This document shows positions 53,741 to 63,669 of a stretch of DNA of 64,000 bases, piece by piece. The notes below the pieces were generated by a model, which had not been told where the DNA came from, did not search any database, and was given only the letters and a program-made list of their open reading frames with translations. A program made the translations under genes and the position numbers. Positions within the stretch are counted from its first letter, which is position 1; each line of letters opens with the position of its first letter. This DNA is from Cellulomonas marina. GTDB taxonomy: Bacteria; Actinomycetota; Actinomycetes; Actinomycetales; Cellulomonadaceae. Location: contig NZ_FOKA01000001.1 in assembly GCF_900111925.1 (NCBI RefSeq), positions 62,001 through 126,000 on the forward strand. Direction: 5' to 3'.

Positions 53741-54655
53741 CTCGGCGGCGAACAGGACGTCGAAGGCGTCCACGTCCCGCACCGGGACGGTGGTCGGGGC
53801 CTCCAGGTGCACCGCGCCGCTCGGCAGCAGGCCGGCACCGCCGTGCCGCTCCATCACCCGCCACTGCACCGCCACATCCTCCCCGGCGTGCGTGCTCGGC
53901 AGCCGGTCCCAGAAGTCGTACCCGCCCGTGCCGACCAGCGCCTCGCGGTCGTACAGCACGCAGGCGCCCACCCAGGCGACCCTGTAGGGCAGGTACCCGT
54001 CGACGGGCACCGGCACCTCCGCGGCGACGTGCGCGAGGTTCGCGGCGTTGTGCAGGCGCCACCGCTCGAAGGCGGCGGTCCCGCGGCGGACGCGCTCGGG
54101 CTCGACCGGGCCGTCCCACGCCTCGAAGGCGGTGCGCTCGTGCGGGCGGTCGTCGTCGAGGTACGACAGCCCCTGGACGGCGGACCCGACGAAGCCGCAC
54201 CCCAGCTCCCGCAGCGCGGCGTGCATGCGCGCGAGCTGGCCGGGCTCGAGCCAGACGTCGTCGTCGAGGAACAGCACGGCCGGCGCCGTCGCACGCTCGA
54301 GCAACGACTGCCGGTGCTCGGCCAGCCCCCGGCGCGGCAGGTGCCGGTGCAGCTCGACCGGCCGCCCCTGCGCCGTCAGGACCCTGACCATCGCCTGCAC
54401 GGCCGGGGCGGCCAGGCTCGCGCCGTCGTCGGACTGGTCGGAGACGATCACGCGGAACGGCGGGTCGTCCTGCGCCGCGAGGCCGGCCAGCGTCACCGCG
54501 AGCTCGGCCTCGCGGCCGCACGTCGGCACGAGCACGTCGACGAGCGGCTGCGGACCCGGCTCCGCGGGTCCGCCCCAGGCCCCCGACCAGCGCCGGCTCC
54601 GCGCGCGCGGCGCCCGGTCCCGCGCGTCCCCGGCGCCCTCCCCGCGGGCGGTCAC
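53717..54655 (-). CDS. Glycosyltransferase family 2 protein
   Basis: This 312-residue GT-A enzyme has PLVDVLVPTCGREAELAVTLAGL (about 38-60), VIVSDQSDDGASL, the metal-binding VLFLDDDVWLEPGQLARMHAAL (DDD about 127), a conserved GAVHLEAPTTVP tail, and WVGACVLYDREALVGTGGYDFWDRLP. It transfers a sugar from a nucleotide donor; acceptor and linkage are unknown. GTG 54655 overlaps the HldE-like stop by 4 bp, so the two are cotranscribed and probably act in one glycan pathway. Confidence 0.9.
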   Translation of the reverse strand: MTARGEGAGDARDRAPRARSRRWSGAWGGPAEPGPQPLVDVLVPTCGREAELAVTLAGLAAQDDPPFRVIVSDQSDDGASLAAPAVQAMVRVLTAQGRPVELHRHLPRRGLAEHRQSLLERATAPAVLFLDDDVWLEPGQLARMHAALRELGCGFVGSAVQGLSYLDDDRPHERTAFEAWDGPVEPERVRRGTAAFERWRLHNAANLAHVAAEVPVPVDGYLPYRVAWVGACVLYDREALVGTGGYDFWDRLPSTHAGEDVAVQWRVMERHGGAGLLPSGAVHLEAPTTVPVRDVDAFDVLFAAEDEAAARP

Positions 54656-56190
54656 CGCGCGACCTCGCCGGCGTCCGCCGCGGCCGGTGCCAGCGCGGCC
54701 TGCGCGCCGCCCGACCCGGTCACCCGGATCCGCTCGACGACCGCGGTCGTCGAGCGGTCGGCGACGTAGTCGAGCATCCGCACCTCGCCGCCGTAGGCCT
54801 GCACGACCGCCGCCTCGGCCAGCATCTCCGGCGTGTAGTCCCCGCCCTTGGCGTAGACGTCGGGCCGGATCTGCTCCAGCAGCGGGATGGGGGTGTCGGT
54901 GTCGAAGACCGTCACGTAGTCCACGCACGCCAGCGCCGCCAGCACGGCGGCCCGGTCCTCGGCGGTGTTGATCGGCCGCCCGGGACCCTTGAGCCGGCGC
55001 ACGGAGTCGTCGCCGTTGACCGCGACGACGAGCACGTCGCCGAGGCGCCCGGCCTGCTCGAGCGAGGTGGTGTGCCCGCGGTGCAGCACGTCGAAGCAGC
55101 CGTTGGTGAACACGATCCGTCGGCCGGCGGCCCGCTCCCCGGCGAGGCGGGCGACGAGCTCGTGCGCGGGCAGTGCGCCGTGCCGGGCCTCCCACCGGGC
55201 CAGGAGCTGGCGCGCGGTGCAGACGGACGTGCCGGGCGAGCGGACGACGACGTCGGCGGCGGCCTGCGCGAGGTCGGCGGCCACGGTCAGCGGCAGGCCG
55301 GCGGCGCGGGCGAGGGTGAGCGCGGCGACGAAGGTGTCGCCCGCGCCCGACGCCTGGCTCTCGTCCGCGGGCTCGGCCCACGTGCGGTGCGGCTCCTGTC
55401 CCGGCTCGAGCGTGACGGTGCCCTCGCGGTCCAGCGTGACGACGGCGGCGCGCGCGCCCGCGGCCGCGAGCAGGTCGGGAGCGCGGCGCTCCGCCTCACC
55501 GGGGCGGTCCTCCCCCTGGGGCCCGCCGAGCGGCCCGCCGAGGAGCACCGCGGCCTCGGCGGCGTTGGGCGTCACGAGGTCGGGGGACAGGTCGGCCCAC
55601 GGGCGCAGGTCGTGCGCGTCGACGGCCACCACCCGCACGCCCGGCCGGGCGGCCGCGAGCGCCGCGTGCACCGGCCCGTCCAGGCTGCCACCGCCGTAGT
55701 CGCAGACCAGCAGCGCGTCGGCGCCGGCGGCCGCGACGGCCACGCCGTCGGCGAGCGCCTCCAGGGTGGCGGCCGACCACGGCTCGTCCGGCCCCTCGTC
55801 GATCCGCACCAGCACCTGGTCGCCCGCGAGGATGCGCTTCTTCGCCGGCGTGCGGCCACCGTCGACGACGACCATCGACACGTCGACGCCCGCCTCGCGC
55901 AGCAGGTCGAGCAGCCTGTGCCCGTCGGGGTCGTCGCCGACGAGCCCGACGAGGCGTACGTGCGCCCCCAGCGCGGCGAGGTTCGCCGCCGTGTTGGCCG
56001 CCTGCCCGGGCGCGTGCGAGCGCTGCGACACCTCCACCACCGGTGCCGGGGCCTCGCGCGTCATCCGCCGCGCCGGCCCGGACCACCAGCCGTCGAGCGC
56101 GAGGTCGCCCACCACGGTCACGTGGGGTGCGACGCCGAGCACCTCCTGCACGAGCTCGGGGGTCACGGGGGTCGCGGGTCTCGCGGGCAC
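54652..56190 (-). CDS. Bifunctional heptose kinase/adenylyltransferase (HldE-like)
   Basis: This 512-residue protein fuses a PfkB-type sugar kinase (about 15-340: VVGDLALDGWWSG, PGQAANTAANLAALGAHVRLVG, ADESQASGAGDTFVAALTLA) with a cytidylyltransferase-like adenylyltransferase (about 360-490: RIVFTNGCFDVLHRGHTTSL, DDSVRRLKGPGRPINTAEDR). It matches HldE/RfaE, which makes ADP-heptose precursors. The organism has no LPS, so the product should serve another envelope glycan. GTG 56190 is used. Confidence 0.93.
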   Translation of the reverse strand: MPARPATPVTPELVQEVLGVAPHVTVVGDLALDGWWSGPARRMTREAPAPVVEVSQRSHAPGQAANTAANLAALGAHVRLVGLVGDDPDGHRLLDLLREAGVDVSMVVVDGGRTPAKKRILAGDQVLVRIDEGPDEPWSAATLEALADGVAVAAAGADALLVCDYGGGSLDGPVHAALAAARPGVRVVAVDAHDLRPWADLSPDLVTPNAAEAAVLLGGPLGGPQGEDRPGEAERRAPDLLAAAGARAAVVTLDREGTVTLEPGQEPHRTWAEPADESQASGAGDTFVAALTLARAAGLPLTVAADLAQAAADVVVRSPGTSVCTARQLLARWEARHGALPAHELVARLAGERAAGRRIVFTNGCFDVLHRGHTTSLEQAGRLGDVLVVAVNGDDSVRRLKGPGRPINTAEDRAAVLAALACVDYVTVFDTDTPIPLLEQIRPDVYAKGGDYTPEMLAEAAVVQAYGGEVRMLDYVADRSTTAVVERIRVTGSGGAQAALAPAAADAGEVAR

Positions 56191-56284
56191 GGCTCACCTC
56201 CGGTGAGGGCGTCGGCTGCCAGGGGCGGGGCCAGAGAAGCACCTCCGCGGCTGCTCCGCGCGGTGAGGTGCCCGTCAGCGCGCT

Positions 56285-56340
56285 GTGACGTGCGACGACG
56301 TGCGACGACGAGCGACGACGAGCGACGAGCGACGACGTCC
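56285..56340. repeat. 10-bp tandem repeats between the HldE-like and PhzF genes
   Basis: Imperfect GCGACGACGT/GCGACGACGA units (about five) fill the gap between two divergent genes, just upstream of the PhzF -10 box. Confidence 0.75.
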
Positions 56341-56363
56341 GGGGTGCCCGGCGCGGCCGGTGC

Positions 56364-56369
56364 CAGGAT
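56364..56369 (+). promoter_or_regulatory. -10 box of the PhzF gene (leaderless)
   Basis: CAGGAT ends 6 nt before GTG 56376 with no ribosome binding site. Confidence 0.45.
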
Positions 56370-56375
56370 CGGTCC

Positions 56376-57311
56376 GTGACCACGCGCCGCTTCGCCCAGG
56401 TCGACGTCTTCTCCGCCGAGCCGCTGCGCGGCAACCCGGTCGCCGTCGTGCTCGACGCCGACGGGCTCGACGACGCCGCCATGGCCCGCTTCGCGCGCTG
56501 GACGAACCTGTCGGAGACGACGTTCGTCCTCCCGCCGACCGCCGCCGGGGCCGCCGCCGGTGCCGACTACCGGCTGCGCATCTTCACGCCGGGCGGCGAG
56601 CTGCCCTTCGCCGGGCACCCGACGCTCGGCAGCGCGCACGCCTGGCGGGAGGTGGGCGGTGTCCCGCGGGCGACGACCGGGCCGGTGCAGGAGTGCGCCG
56701 CCGGGATCGTCCCGCTGCGGACCACTGGCCGACGGGCCGACGAGGGCGCCGACGCGGGTGGCGACGTCGGTGGCCACGCGGGTGGCGACATCGGTGGCGA
56801 GTTCAGGGGAGACGCGGGCACCCTCGCCTTCGCCGCCCCGCCGCTGCTGCGCGAGGGCCCGCTCGACGACGCCCTGCTCGACCGCATCGTGGCGGGCCTG
56901 GGCGTCGGGCGCGACGCCGTCGTCGACCACGCCTGGGCCGACAACGGTCCGGGCTGGGCGGCGGTCCGGCTGCGCACCGCCGCCGAGGTGCTCGCGTTGC
57001 GTCCCGACATGGCGGCCCTCGTCGGGTTCGAGGTGGGCGTCGTGGGCGTGCACGCAGCGGGCGGCCCGGCGCACCTGGAGGTGCGGGCCTTCTGCCCGGA
57101 GCTGGGCGTGCCGGAGGACCCCGTCACGGGCAGCCTGAACGCGGCGCTCGCGCCGTGGCTCGTGGCCACCGGCGTCGTGCCGCCGCGGTACGTCGCCGCG
57201 CAGGGCACGGTCCTCGACCGCGCGGGCCGCGTGCACGTCGAGGTGGGCGCCGACGGCACCTGGGTCGGCGGCGCGTGCCGCACCGTGATCCGCGGCACGG
57301 TCGACCTCTGA
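56376..57311 (+). CDS. PhzF family isomerase-like protein
   Basis: This 311-residue protein has the PhzF duplicated fold: [21 protein letters not shown] (about 8-28), catalytic Glu in [11 protein letters not shown] (about 47), [21 protein letters not shown] (about 66-86), and [21 protein letters not shown] near the end. Substrates of most homologues are unknown, and no phenazine cluster is present. An insertion with Gly-Gly-Asp-Val/Ile repeats (about residues 125-147, from 24-bp DNA units) lies in the middle. It is divergent from the HldE gene. Confidence 0.92.
   Translation: MTTRRFAQVDVFSAEPLRGNPVAVVLDADGLDDAAMARFARWTNLSETTFVLPPTAAGAAAGADYRLRIFTPGGELPFAGHPTLGSAHAWREVGGVPRATTGPVQECAAGIVPLRTTGRRADEGADAGGDVGGHAGGDIGGEFRGDAGTLAFAAPPLLREGPLDDALLDRIVAGLGVGRDAVVDHAWADNGPGWAAVRLRTAAEVLALRPDMAALVGFEVGVVGVHAAGGPAHLEVRAFCPELGVPEDPVTGSLNAALAPWLVATGVVPPRYVAAQGTVLDRAGRVHVEVGADGTWVGGACRTVIRGTVDL
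56749..56808 (+). repeat. 24-bp direct repeats in the PhzF gene
   Basis: About two and a half units encoding GGDVGGHA / GGDIGGEF form a Gly-rich insertion between the two halves of the PhzF fold. Confidence 0.8.
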
Positions 57312-57370
57312 CCACCTCTCGCCGCCGACGAGCACGGGCGGCGCCCGGGGCGGTCGGGTAGAAGTACCGC

Positions 57371-58693
57371 GTGCCCACCTCGACCGCCCCCGTCCCGCCC
57401 GCCGCCCAGCCGTCCGCCCAGCCGTCCGCCCAGCCGTCCGTCCCGCCGGCCGTCCCGCCGGCGACCGCCGCGCCCGCCCTGCCGGTCGTCGGGACCCTGG
57501 GGGAGCGGTTCACGGACGTCCGGCGCATCGCGGTGCTGCGTGGCGGCGGGCTCGGCGACGTCGTGTTCGCGCTGCCCGCCGTCGAGGCGCTCGCGGCCGC
57601 GTACCCCGAGGCGGAGATCACGCTGCTCGGCACGCCGCTGCACCGGGCGCTGTTCGCGGACCGCCCGGGGCCGGTCCGGCACGTGGAGGTGCTGCCCGTC
57701 GCACCCGGCATCCGGGACGCGGCCGGTGCCGAGCACGACCCGGCCGCGGTCGACGCCTTCTTCGCCGGCCTCGCCCCGCGCGGCTTCGACCTGGCCGTCC
57801 AGGTGCACGGCGGCGGGCGGAACTCCAACCCCTTCGTGCTCCGGCTGGGCGCCCGGCACACCGTCGGCCTCGCCACGCCCGACGCGCCGCCGCTCGAGCG
57901 GACCGTCCCGTACGTCTACTACCAGCACGAGGTGCTGCGGGACCTCGAGGTGGCCGCGCTCGCCGGCGCCCCCGCGGTGACGCTCGACCCTCGGGTCGCG
58001 GTGACCGACGACGAGCGCGCCGTCGGCCTCTCGCACCGCCCGCCCGGTGCGGACCGCCTCGTCGTCGTGCACCCCGGCGCCACGGACCCCCGCCGCCGGT
58101 GGCCGGCCGAGCGCTACGGCGAGGTCGCGGCCGCCCTGGCGGAGGACGGCGTCGGCGTGCTGCTCGTCGGCGACGCGACGGACCTGCCGGCCGCCGAGCA
58201 GATCCTCGCCGTGGTCGACGAGAGGGTCACCGGACCGGCCCGCGCGCTCGTCGGCTCGCTCGTGGACCAGCTCTCCCTCTCGGCCCTCACCGGGGTGCTC
58301 GCGACGGCGGACGTGGTGCTGGGCAACGACAGCGGGCCCCGGCACCTGGGACAGGCCGTCGGCGCCGCCACGGTGGGCATCTTCTGGTTCGGCAACGTCG
58401 TCAACGCGGCTCCCTTCGGTCGGGGGCGCCACCGGGTCCTCATGTCGTTCACGCGGGCGTGCCCGGTGTGCGGCGCGGACGTCACGCAGGTCGGCTGGAC
58501 GGCCGTGCGCTGCCCGCACGACCCGTCCTTCGTCGCCGAGGTCGGCACGGACGCGGTCCTCGCCGACGTCCGCGAGCTGCTGGGCACGGCCCCGCGGCGC
58601 TCGGAGGTCACGCTGCCCGGAGGGGCGTCGTCCGCCCCCTCGCCCACCCCGTCGTCCACCGGGCGGTCCGGGGACGCACCGGCCACCCGGTAA
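57371..58693 (+). CDS. Glycosyltransferase family 9 (heptosyltransferase-like) protein
   Basis: This 440-residue protein has a Pro/Ala N-terminal tail with Gln-Pro-Ser-Ala repeats, then the GT9 fold: [20 protein letters not shown] (about 55-74), [23 protein letters not shown] (about 230-252), and [24 protein letters not shown] (about 314-338). GT9 enzymes transfer heptose from ADP-heptose, which the adjacent HldE would supply. A CPVCGAD...RCPHDP cysteine pair near 362-385 resembles a zinc site. TAGAAG lies 6 nt before GTG 57371. Confidence 0.9.
   Translation: MPTSTAPVPPAAQPSAQPSAQPSVPPAVPPATAAPALPVVGTLGERFTDVRRIAVLRGGGLGDVVFALPAVEALAAAYPEAEITLLGTPLHRALFADRPGPVRHVEVLPVAPGIRDAAGAEHDPAAVDAFFAGLAPRGFDLAVQVHGGGRNSNPFVLRLGARHTVGLATPDAPPLERTVPYVYYQHEVLRDLEVAALAGAPAVTLDPRVAVTDDERAVGLSHRPPGADRLVVVHPGATDPRRRWPAERYGEVAAALAEDGVGVLLVGDATDLPAAEQILAVVDERVTGPARALVGSLVDQLSLSALTGVLATADVVLGNDSGPRHLGQAVGAATVGIFWFGNVVNAAPFGRGRHRVLMSFTRACPVCGADVTQVGWTAVRCPHDPSFVAEVGTDAVLADVRELLGTAPRRSEVTLPGGASSAPSPTPSSTGRSGDAPATR
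57405..57440 (+). repeat. 12-bp tandem repeat in the GT9 gene
   Basis: Three units of CAGCCGTCCGCC (the last diverged) encode Gln-Pro-Ser-Ala near the N-terminus. Confidence 0.85.
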
Positions 58694-58696
58694 CCT
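58691..58696 (+). promoter_or_regulatory. -10 box of prfB (leaderless)
   Basis: TAACCT ends 8 nt before GTG 58705 and overlaps the GT9 stop codon, so it could give prfB its own transcript. Confidence 0.45.
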
Positions 58697-58704
58697 GGAC
58701 GGCC

Positions 58705-59817
58705 GTGGCTGCCACCGACTTCCCCGCCGAGATCCGCACGCTGCGCGGCACCCTCGAGTCCATCCGGGCGGTGAGCGACCCGACGGCCCTGCGCGCGAAG
58801 ATCGAGCAGCTCTCGGCGCAGGCGTCGGCCCCGGACCTGTGGGACGACCCCGAGAAGGCGCAGGGCGTCACGAGCGCGCTGTCCGCGGCGCAGGCCGAGC
58901 TCGACCGCACGGCCCGGCTCGGCGCGCGGATCGACGACCTCGAGGCCCTCGTCGAGCTGGCCGCGGAGGAGGACGACGCGGACACCCTGGCCGAGGCCGA
59001 GTCCGAGCTCGAGGGCATCCGCAAGGACCTGGGCGAGCTCGAGGTCCGGACGCTGCTGGCGGGGGAGTACGACCAGCGCGACGCCGTCGTCACCATCCGC
59101 GCGGGGGCCGGCGGCGTCGACGCCGCGGACTTCGCGGAGATGCTCATGCGCATGTACCTGCGCTGGGCGGAGCGCCACGGCTACCCGACGAAGGTCCTCG
59201 ACACCTCCTACGCGGAGGAGGCGGGCCTGAAGTCGGCGACGTTCGAGGTCAAGGCGCCCTACGCCTACGGCACGCTGTCCGTCGAGGCCGGCACCCACCG
59301 CCTCGTGCGCATCTCGCCCTTCGACAACCAGGGCCGGCGTCAGACGTCCTTCGCCGCCGTCGAGGTCATCCCGCTCATCGAGCAGACGGACCACGTCGAC
59401 GTGCCGGAGTCGGACATCCGCATCGACGTCTTCCGCTCGTCGGGCCCCGGCGGGCAGTCCGTCAACACGACCGACTCGGCCGTGCGCATCACCCACCTGC
59501 CCACGGGCATCGTCGTGTCGATGCAGGACGAGAAGTCGCAGATCCAGAACCGCGCGGCGGCCATGCGCGTGCTCCAGTCGCGCCTGCTGCTGGCCCGCCA
59601 GCAGGAGGACGCGGCGAAGAAGAAGGAGCTCGCGGGCGACGTGAAGGCGTCGTGGGGCGACCAGATGCGCTCCTACGTGCTGCAGCCGTACCAGATGGTC
59701 AAGGACCTGCGGACCGAGCACGAGGTCGGCAACCCGGCGGCGGTGTTCGACGGCGACATCGACGGGTTCGTCGAGGCCGGGATCCGCTGGCGCCGCAACG
59801 GTCAGGCCGAGGACTGA
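58705..59817 (+). CDS. prfB: Peptide chain release factor 2
   Basis: This 370-residue factor terminates translation at UGA and UAA. Motifs seen are the codon-recognition SPF tripeptide ([13 protein letters not shown]), the universal GGQ in [19 protein letters not shown], and [17 protein letters not shown]. The reading frame is continuous, so the programmed frameshift found in many other bacteria is absent. The order prfB-ftsE-ftsX-peptidase-smpB is the conserved actinobacterial arrangement. Confidence 0.96.
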   Translation: MAATDFPAEIRTLRGTLESIRAVSDPTALRAKIEQLSAQASAPDLWDDPEKAQGVTSALSAAQAELDRTARLGARIDDLEALVELAAEEDDADTLAEAESELEGIRKDLGELEVRTLLAGEYDQRDAVVTIRAGAGGVDAADFAEMLMRMYLRWAERHGYPTKVLDTSYAEEAGLKSATFEVKAPYAYGTLSVEAGTHRLVRISPFDNQGRRQTSFAAVEVIPLIEQTDHVDVPESDIRIDVFRSSGPGGQSVNTTDSAVRITHLPTGIVVSMQDEKSQIQNRAAAMRVLQSRLLLARQQEDAAKKKELAGDVKASWGDQMRSYVLQPYQMVKDLRTEHEVGNPAAVFDGDIDGFVEAGIRWRRNGQAED

Positions 59818-60035
59818 CGCACCCTCCCAGCCCGGTCCCAGGCTCGGGGCCGGCGCGGCGTGTCGGCAGCCGTGTCGCGGGCGCGCGTGCCTAACCTCGA
59901 ACGCCCACCCGTCCGGGAGGGGCGGCACAGCCCTCGCGGTGCGCGGCCGCCGGCCGATGGGACGGGCACGGGTGCGGCGCGTCCCGGCGCGCGTGCGCAC
60001 CCCGACCGACGTCCCCGACCCGTCTGGCAGAACCC

Positions 60036-60725
60036 GTGATCCGATTCGAGAACGTCACCAAGGTCTACGCGCGCGGCTCGAGGCCCGCGCTGGACCGGGT
60101 GACCCTGGACGTCGAGCGCGGGGAGTTCGTGTTCCTCGTCGGGGCCTCCGGCTCCGGCAAGTCGACGTTCCTGCGGCTCGTCCTGCGCGAGGAGCGCGCG
60201 AGCGCCGGCAAGGTGTTCGTCGCCGGCAAGGAGCTCGGCACGCTCTCGTCGTGGAAGGTGCCGCAGCTGCGCCGCCAGATCGGGACGGTGTTCCAGGACT
60301 TCCGCCTGCTGCCGAACAAGACGGTCTTCGAGAACGTGGCGTTCGCGCTCCAGGTCATCGGCAAGCCGCGCCACCACATCCTCACGACCGTGCCGGACGT
60401 CCTCGAGGTCGTCGGGCTGGCCGGCAAGGAGAAGCGCAAGCCGGGTGAGCTCTCCGGCGGGGAGCAGCAGCGCGTGGCGATCGCGCGCGCCTTCGTCAAC
60501 CGCCCGCCGATCCTCCTGTGTGACGAGCCCACGGGGAACCTCGACCCGACGACGAGCCTGGGGATCATGCGCCTGCTGGACCGGATCAACCGCACGGGGA
60601 CGACCGTGGTCATGGCCACGCACGACGACGAGATCGTCGACCAGATGCGCAAGCGCGTCGTGGAGCTGTCCGGCGGCGAGATGGTGCGCGACCAGTCGCG
60701 CGGCGTCTACGGCTCGGACCGCTGA
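60036..60725 (+). CDS. ftsE: Cell division ATP-binding protein FtsE
   Basis: This 229-residue ABC ATPase has Walker [17 protein letters not shown] (about 35-50), Q-loop [20 protein letters not shown], signature [17 protein letters not shown] (about 136-152), Walker [14 protein letters not shown], and switch His in MATHDDEIV. With FtsX it controls peptidoglycan hydrolases at the septum. GTG 60036 is used; the 218-bp upstream gap has a TAACCT candidate at 59892-59897 and no clear -35. Confidence 0.96.
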   Translation: MIRFENVTKVYARGSRPALDRVTLDVERGEFVFLVGASGSGKSTFLRLVLREERASAGKVFVAGKELGTLSSWKVPQLRRQIGTVFQDFRLLPNKTVFENVAFALQVIGKPRHHILTTVPDVLEVVGLAGKEKRKPGELSGGEQQRVAIARAFVNRPPILLCDEPTGNLDPTTSLGIMRLLDRINRTGTTVVMATHDDEIVDQMRKRVVELSGGEMVRDQSRGVYGSDR

Positions 60726-60746
60726 GCCGGGGAGGGGACGAGCACC

Positions 60747-61661
60747 GTGCGTCTGCGCTTCATCCTGTCGGAGATCGGCATCGGCCTGCGCCGCAACCTG
60801 TCGATGACCATCTCGGTGGTCCTCGTGACCTTCGTGTCCCTCACCTTCGTCGGCGCGGCCGGCCTGCTGCAGCTGCAGATCGGCAAGATGAAGGACCAGT
60901 GGTACGACCGGGTCGAGGTCTCGATCTTCCTCTGCCCGGCGACCTCGTCCGCGCCGACCTGCGCCGGCGGCGTGGTGACCGACGCCCAGCTCGCCGACAT
61001 CCGCGCCGCGCTGGACGCGCCGGAGGTGGCACCGGCGATCGAGGAGGTCTTCTACGAGACCCAGGAGCAGGCCTTCGCCTCGTTCCAGGACCAGTTCCAG
61101 GACCAGTTCTGGGCCTCGGTCGTGACGGTCGACGACATGAACTCCTCCCTGCGCATCAAGCTCACCGACCCCACGCGGTACGACGTGGTGGCGGACGTCG
61201 TCGCGGGCCGGCCCGGCGTGGAGACCGTGGAGAACCAGCGCGAGCTGTTCGACCAGGTCTTCCTCGTGCTCAACCGGGCGACGCTGCTGGCCGCGGGGCT
61301 GGCGGCGGTCATGCTGCTGGCCGCGGTGCTCCTCATCACGACGACCATCCGGCTCTCGGCGCTGTCGCGGCGGCGGGAGACGGGGATCATGCGTCTCGTC
61401 GGGGCCTCCACGCTGTTCATCCAGCTGCCGTTCATGCTCGAGGGGGCGATCGCGGCGACCGTGGGCGCGGTCCTGGCCGTGGCGGGGCTCTGGTTCGGGG
61501 TGGACGTGGTGGTCCAGGACTGGCTGGGCGCATCCTTGACGTGGATCCCGTACGTGAGCAGCCGGGAGGTGTGGACCGTGGCGCCGTTGCTCGTGGTCGT
61601 CGCCATCCTCCTGGCGGGCATCTCGTCCGTCGTGACCCTGAGCCGCTACACGAAGGTCTGA
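60747..61661 (+). CDS. ftsX: Cell division protein FtsX
   Basis: This 304-residue permease-like protein has an N-terminal TM (about 20-43), an extracytoplasmic domain (about 44-175), and three more TMs at the C-terminus (about 180-205, 225-250, 275-298). The RRRETGIMRLVGASTLFIQLPF motif is typical of FtsX. It passes the FtsE signal to outside wall hydrolases. The short FQDQFQDQF repeat (12-bp DNA units near 61082-61105) lies in the extracytoplasmic domain. GTG 60747. Confidence 0.95.
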   Translation: MRLRFILSEIGIGLRRNLSMTISVVLVTFVSLTFVGAAGLLQLQIGKMKDQWYDRVEVSIFLCPATSSAPTCAGGVVTDAQLADIRAALDAPEVAPAIEEVFYETQEQAFASFQDQFQDQFWASVVTVDDMNSSLRIKLTDPTRYDVVADVVAGRPGVETVENQRELFDQVFLVLNRATLLAAGLAAVMLLAAVLLITTTIRLSALSRRRETGIMRLVGASTLFIQLPFMLEGAIAATVGAVLAVAGLWFGVDVVVQDWLGASLTWIPYVSSREVWTVAPLLVVVAILLAGISSVVTLSRYTKV

Positions 61662-61665
61662 GCCG

Positions 61666-63048
61666 ATGCGCCGCCCGTCCCGCACGACCGCCGGCAGTGC
61701 CGCCGCCCCGGTGGCCGGTTCGTCCCCCGGCACTGCCGGCTCGTCCGCCGTGCGCCGGCGACGATCCCGCCTGCTCGCCGCCGTCGCCGCGCTGGGACTG
61801 GCCGCGGTCGTCGCGGTCCCGCACGTGCTGCCCGCCGTCGCCGACGACCTCGACGACCGGCGCGCCGCCGCCGAGGCGCGGGCCCGGGCGGCAGCCGGTG
61901 CGAAGGAGGAGGCCGAGGCGGCCCTCGAAGGGCTGGAGGGGGACCTCGCGGCGGCCGCCGCCGCGCTCGTCGCCGTGCAGAACCAGGTGCCGGCCGCGCA
62001 GCAGCGGCTGACGGACGCGCAGGTGGCGCTCGACACCGCGCAGCGCGAGCAGACCGCCATCGCCGGCCGGCTCGCGGACGCCGAGGCGCAGGAGACGAGC
62101 CTCGGCGCCACGATCGCCGAGGGCGACGCCCGCGTGACGGAGCTGCGCGCGGCGATCGGCGAGCTGGCCCGCCAGGCGTACCGGACCGGCACGACGAGCT
62201 CGAGCCTCGACGTGGTCCTCGGGGCCGAGAGCGTCGAGGACTTCGCCCAGCGTTACGGCCTGGCCTCCACGGCCCTGCGCACGCAGTCGCAGGTGCTGGA
62301 GCAGCTCTCCACCGCGCAGGCGGCCGCCCGCAGCAGCCAGGCCCGCCTCGTGGCGGTGCGCGAGCGCATCACCGAGCTCAAGGCGGACGCCGACGCCAAG
62401 GTCGTCGAGGCGGACCGGGCGCGCGCCGAGGCGCAGGAGGCCAAGGAGGCGCTGGACGCCCTGCTGGCCGAGCAGCAGGCGCGGGCCGCCGCGCTCGAGG
62501 TGCAGAAGGGCGACCTCGAGCGCCAGCTGCAGGCCCTCGACGCGCAGCGGGCCTCCCTGGAGCAGGAGCTGTCGGCGATCATCGCCGAGCAGCGCGCGCG
62601 GGACACGACCGTGCGGGTCCCGTCGGGGCGGGTCAGCGGGGCGGTGTTCGGCAACCCGACGAGCATCGACCCGATCTACGTCACGAGCGAGTACGGCATG
62701 CGCCTGCACCCGACGCTCGGGTACGTGCGGCTGCACGCCGGGATCGACCTGCGCACCTACTGCGGCACGCCGATCTACGCGGGCCGGGAGGGCACGGTGC
62801 TGTGGGCGAGACTGCGGTCGGGCTTCGGCAACCAGGTCATGGTCGACCACGGCTACGTCGACGGGAACTCGCTCATGACGAGCTACAACCACATGACGCG
62901 GTTCGTCGTCGCCGGCGGCCAGCACGTCGACCGCGGGCAGCTCCTGGGCTACTCCGGCAACACCGGCACGTCCGCCGCCTGCCACCTCCACTTCGAGGTC
63001 TACGTCAACGGCGCCACGGTCAACCCGCGCCCGCTCCTCGGCCTGTAG
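61666..63048 (+). CDS. M23 peptidoglycan endopeptidase with coiled coil (EnvC/RipC-like)
   Basis: This 460-residue protein has a signal peptide (LLAAVAALGLAAVVAVPHVLPAVA, about 32-55), a long coiled coil (about 60-320, Ala/Glu/Gln/Arg-rich), and a C-terminal M23 domain (about 335-455). The zinc ligands are in LHAGIDL (HxxxD) and CHLHFEVY (HxH). It lies 4 nt after ftsX. FtsEX activates such coiled-coil hydrolases, or their coiled-coil regulators, so it is the likely client. Zinc-site residues are intact, so activity is expected. Confidence 0.94.
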   Translation: MRRPSRTTAGSAAAPVAGSSPGTAGSSAVRRRRSRLLAAVAALGLAAVVAVPHVLPAVADDLDDRRAAAEARARAAAGAKEEAEAALEGLEGDLAAAAAALVAVQNQVPAAQQRLTDAQVALDTAQREQTAIAGRLADAEAQETSLGATIAEGDARVTELRAAIGELARQAYRTGTTSSSLDVVLGAESVEDFAQRYGLASTALRTQSQVLEQLSTAQAAARSSQARLVAVRERITELKADADAKVVEADRARAEAQEAKEALDALLAEQQARAAALEVQKGDLERQLQALDAQRASLEQELSAIIAEQRARDTTVRVPSGRVSGAVFGNPTSIDPIYVTSEYGMRLHPTLGYVRLHAGIDLRTYCGTPIYAGREGTVLWARLRSGFGNQVMVDHGYVDGNSLMTSYNHMTRFVVAGGQHVDRGQLLGYSGNTGTSAACHLHFEVYVNGATVNPRPLLGL

Positions 63049-63176
63049 AGGTCGACCGGCGCGGGGCGCGGCTGCCGGGCGGCCACGGCTGACCGGGCTG
63101 CCGCGGCCGCGGGGCGGTACCCTCGACGGCGGCCCAGATGGGGCCGCACACGCCGGACGACGGGGAGGTGGCCGCG

Positions 63177-63647
63177 ATGCCGAAGGAGCAGGGGCGCAAG
63201 CTCGTCGCCGCCAACCGCAAGGCCCGGCACGACTACACGATCGAGGACGTCTTCGAGGCCGGCGTCATGCTGACCGGCACCGAGGTCAAGGCGCTGCGGG
63301 CCGGGCGCGCGAGCCTCGTCGACGGCTGGTGCGAGATCGACGGCGGGGAGGCGTGGCTGCACGGCGTCCACATCCCCGAGTACTCCCAGGGCACGTGGAC
63401 CAACCACGCCCCGCGCCGCAAGCGCAAGCTCCTGCTGCACAAGCACGAGATCGAGTCGATGGCCCAGGACACCCGCGAGAAGGGCCACACCATCGTGCCC
63501 CTGTCGCTGTACTTCCTCGAAGGGCGCGCCAAGCTCGAGATCGCCGTCGCGCGCGGCAAGAAGGACTGGGACAAGCGGCAGGCGCTGCGCGAGCGGCAGG
63601 ACAACCTCGAGGCGCAGCGCGCGATGCGGGAGAAGCGGGACCTGTAG
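63177..63647 (+). CDS. smpB: SsrA-binding protein SmpB
   Basis: This 156-residue protein rescues stalled ribosomes with tmRNA. It has [22 protein letters not shown] (about 8-29), [49 protein letters not shown], and a basic tail. I chose ATG 63177 because GGGGAGG lies 8-9 nt upstream; the frame is open farther. A TACCCT box at 63118-63123 may be its promoter. No tmRNA gene follows; a DNA ligase gene converges instead. Confidence 0.95.
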   Translation: MPKEQGRKLVAANRKARHDYTIEDVFEAGVMLTGTEVKALRAGRASLVDGWCEIDGGEAWLHGVHIPEYSQGTWTNHAPRRKRKLLLHKHEIESMAQDTREKGHTIVPLSLYFLEGRAKLEIAVARGKKDWDKRQALRERQDNLEAQRAMREKRDL

Positions 63648-63669
63648 CGGGGGGCCCGGGCGTGCCCGG

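Noticed and set aside
58705-59817. Programmed frameshift in prfB
   Set aside because: The frame is continuous through the usual site; no in-frame UGA or upstream Shine-Dalgarno-like CUUUGA is present.
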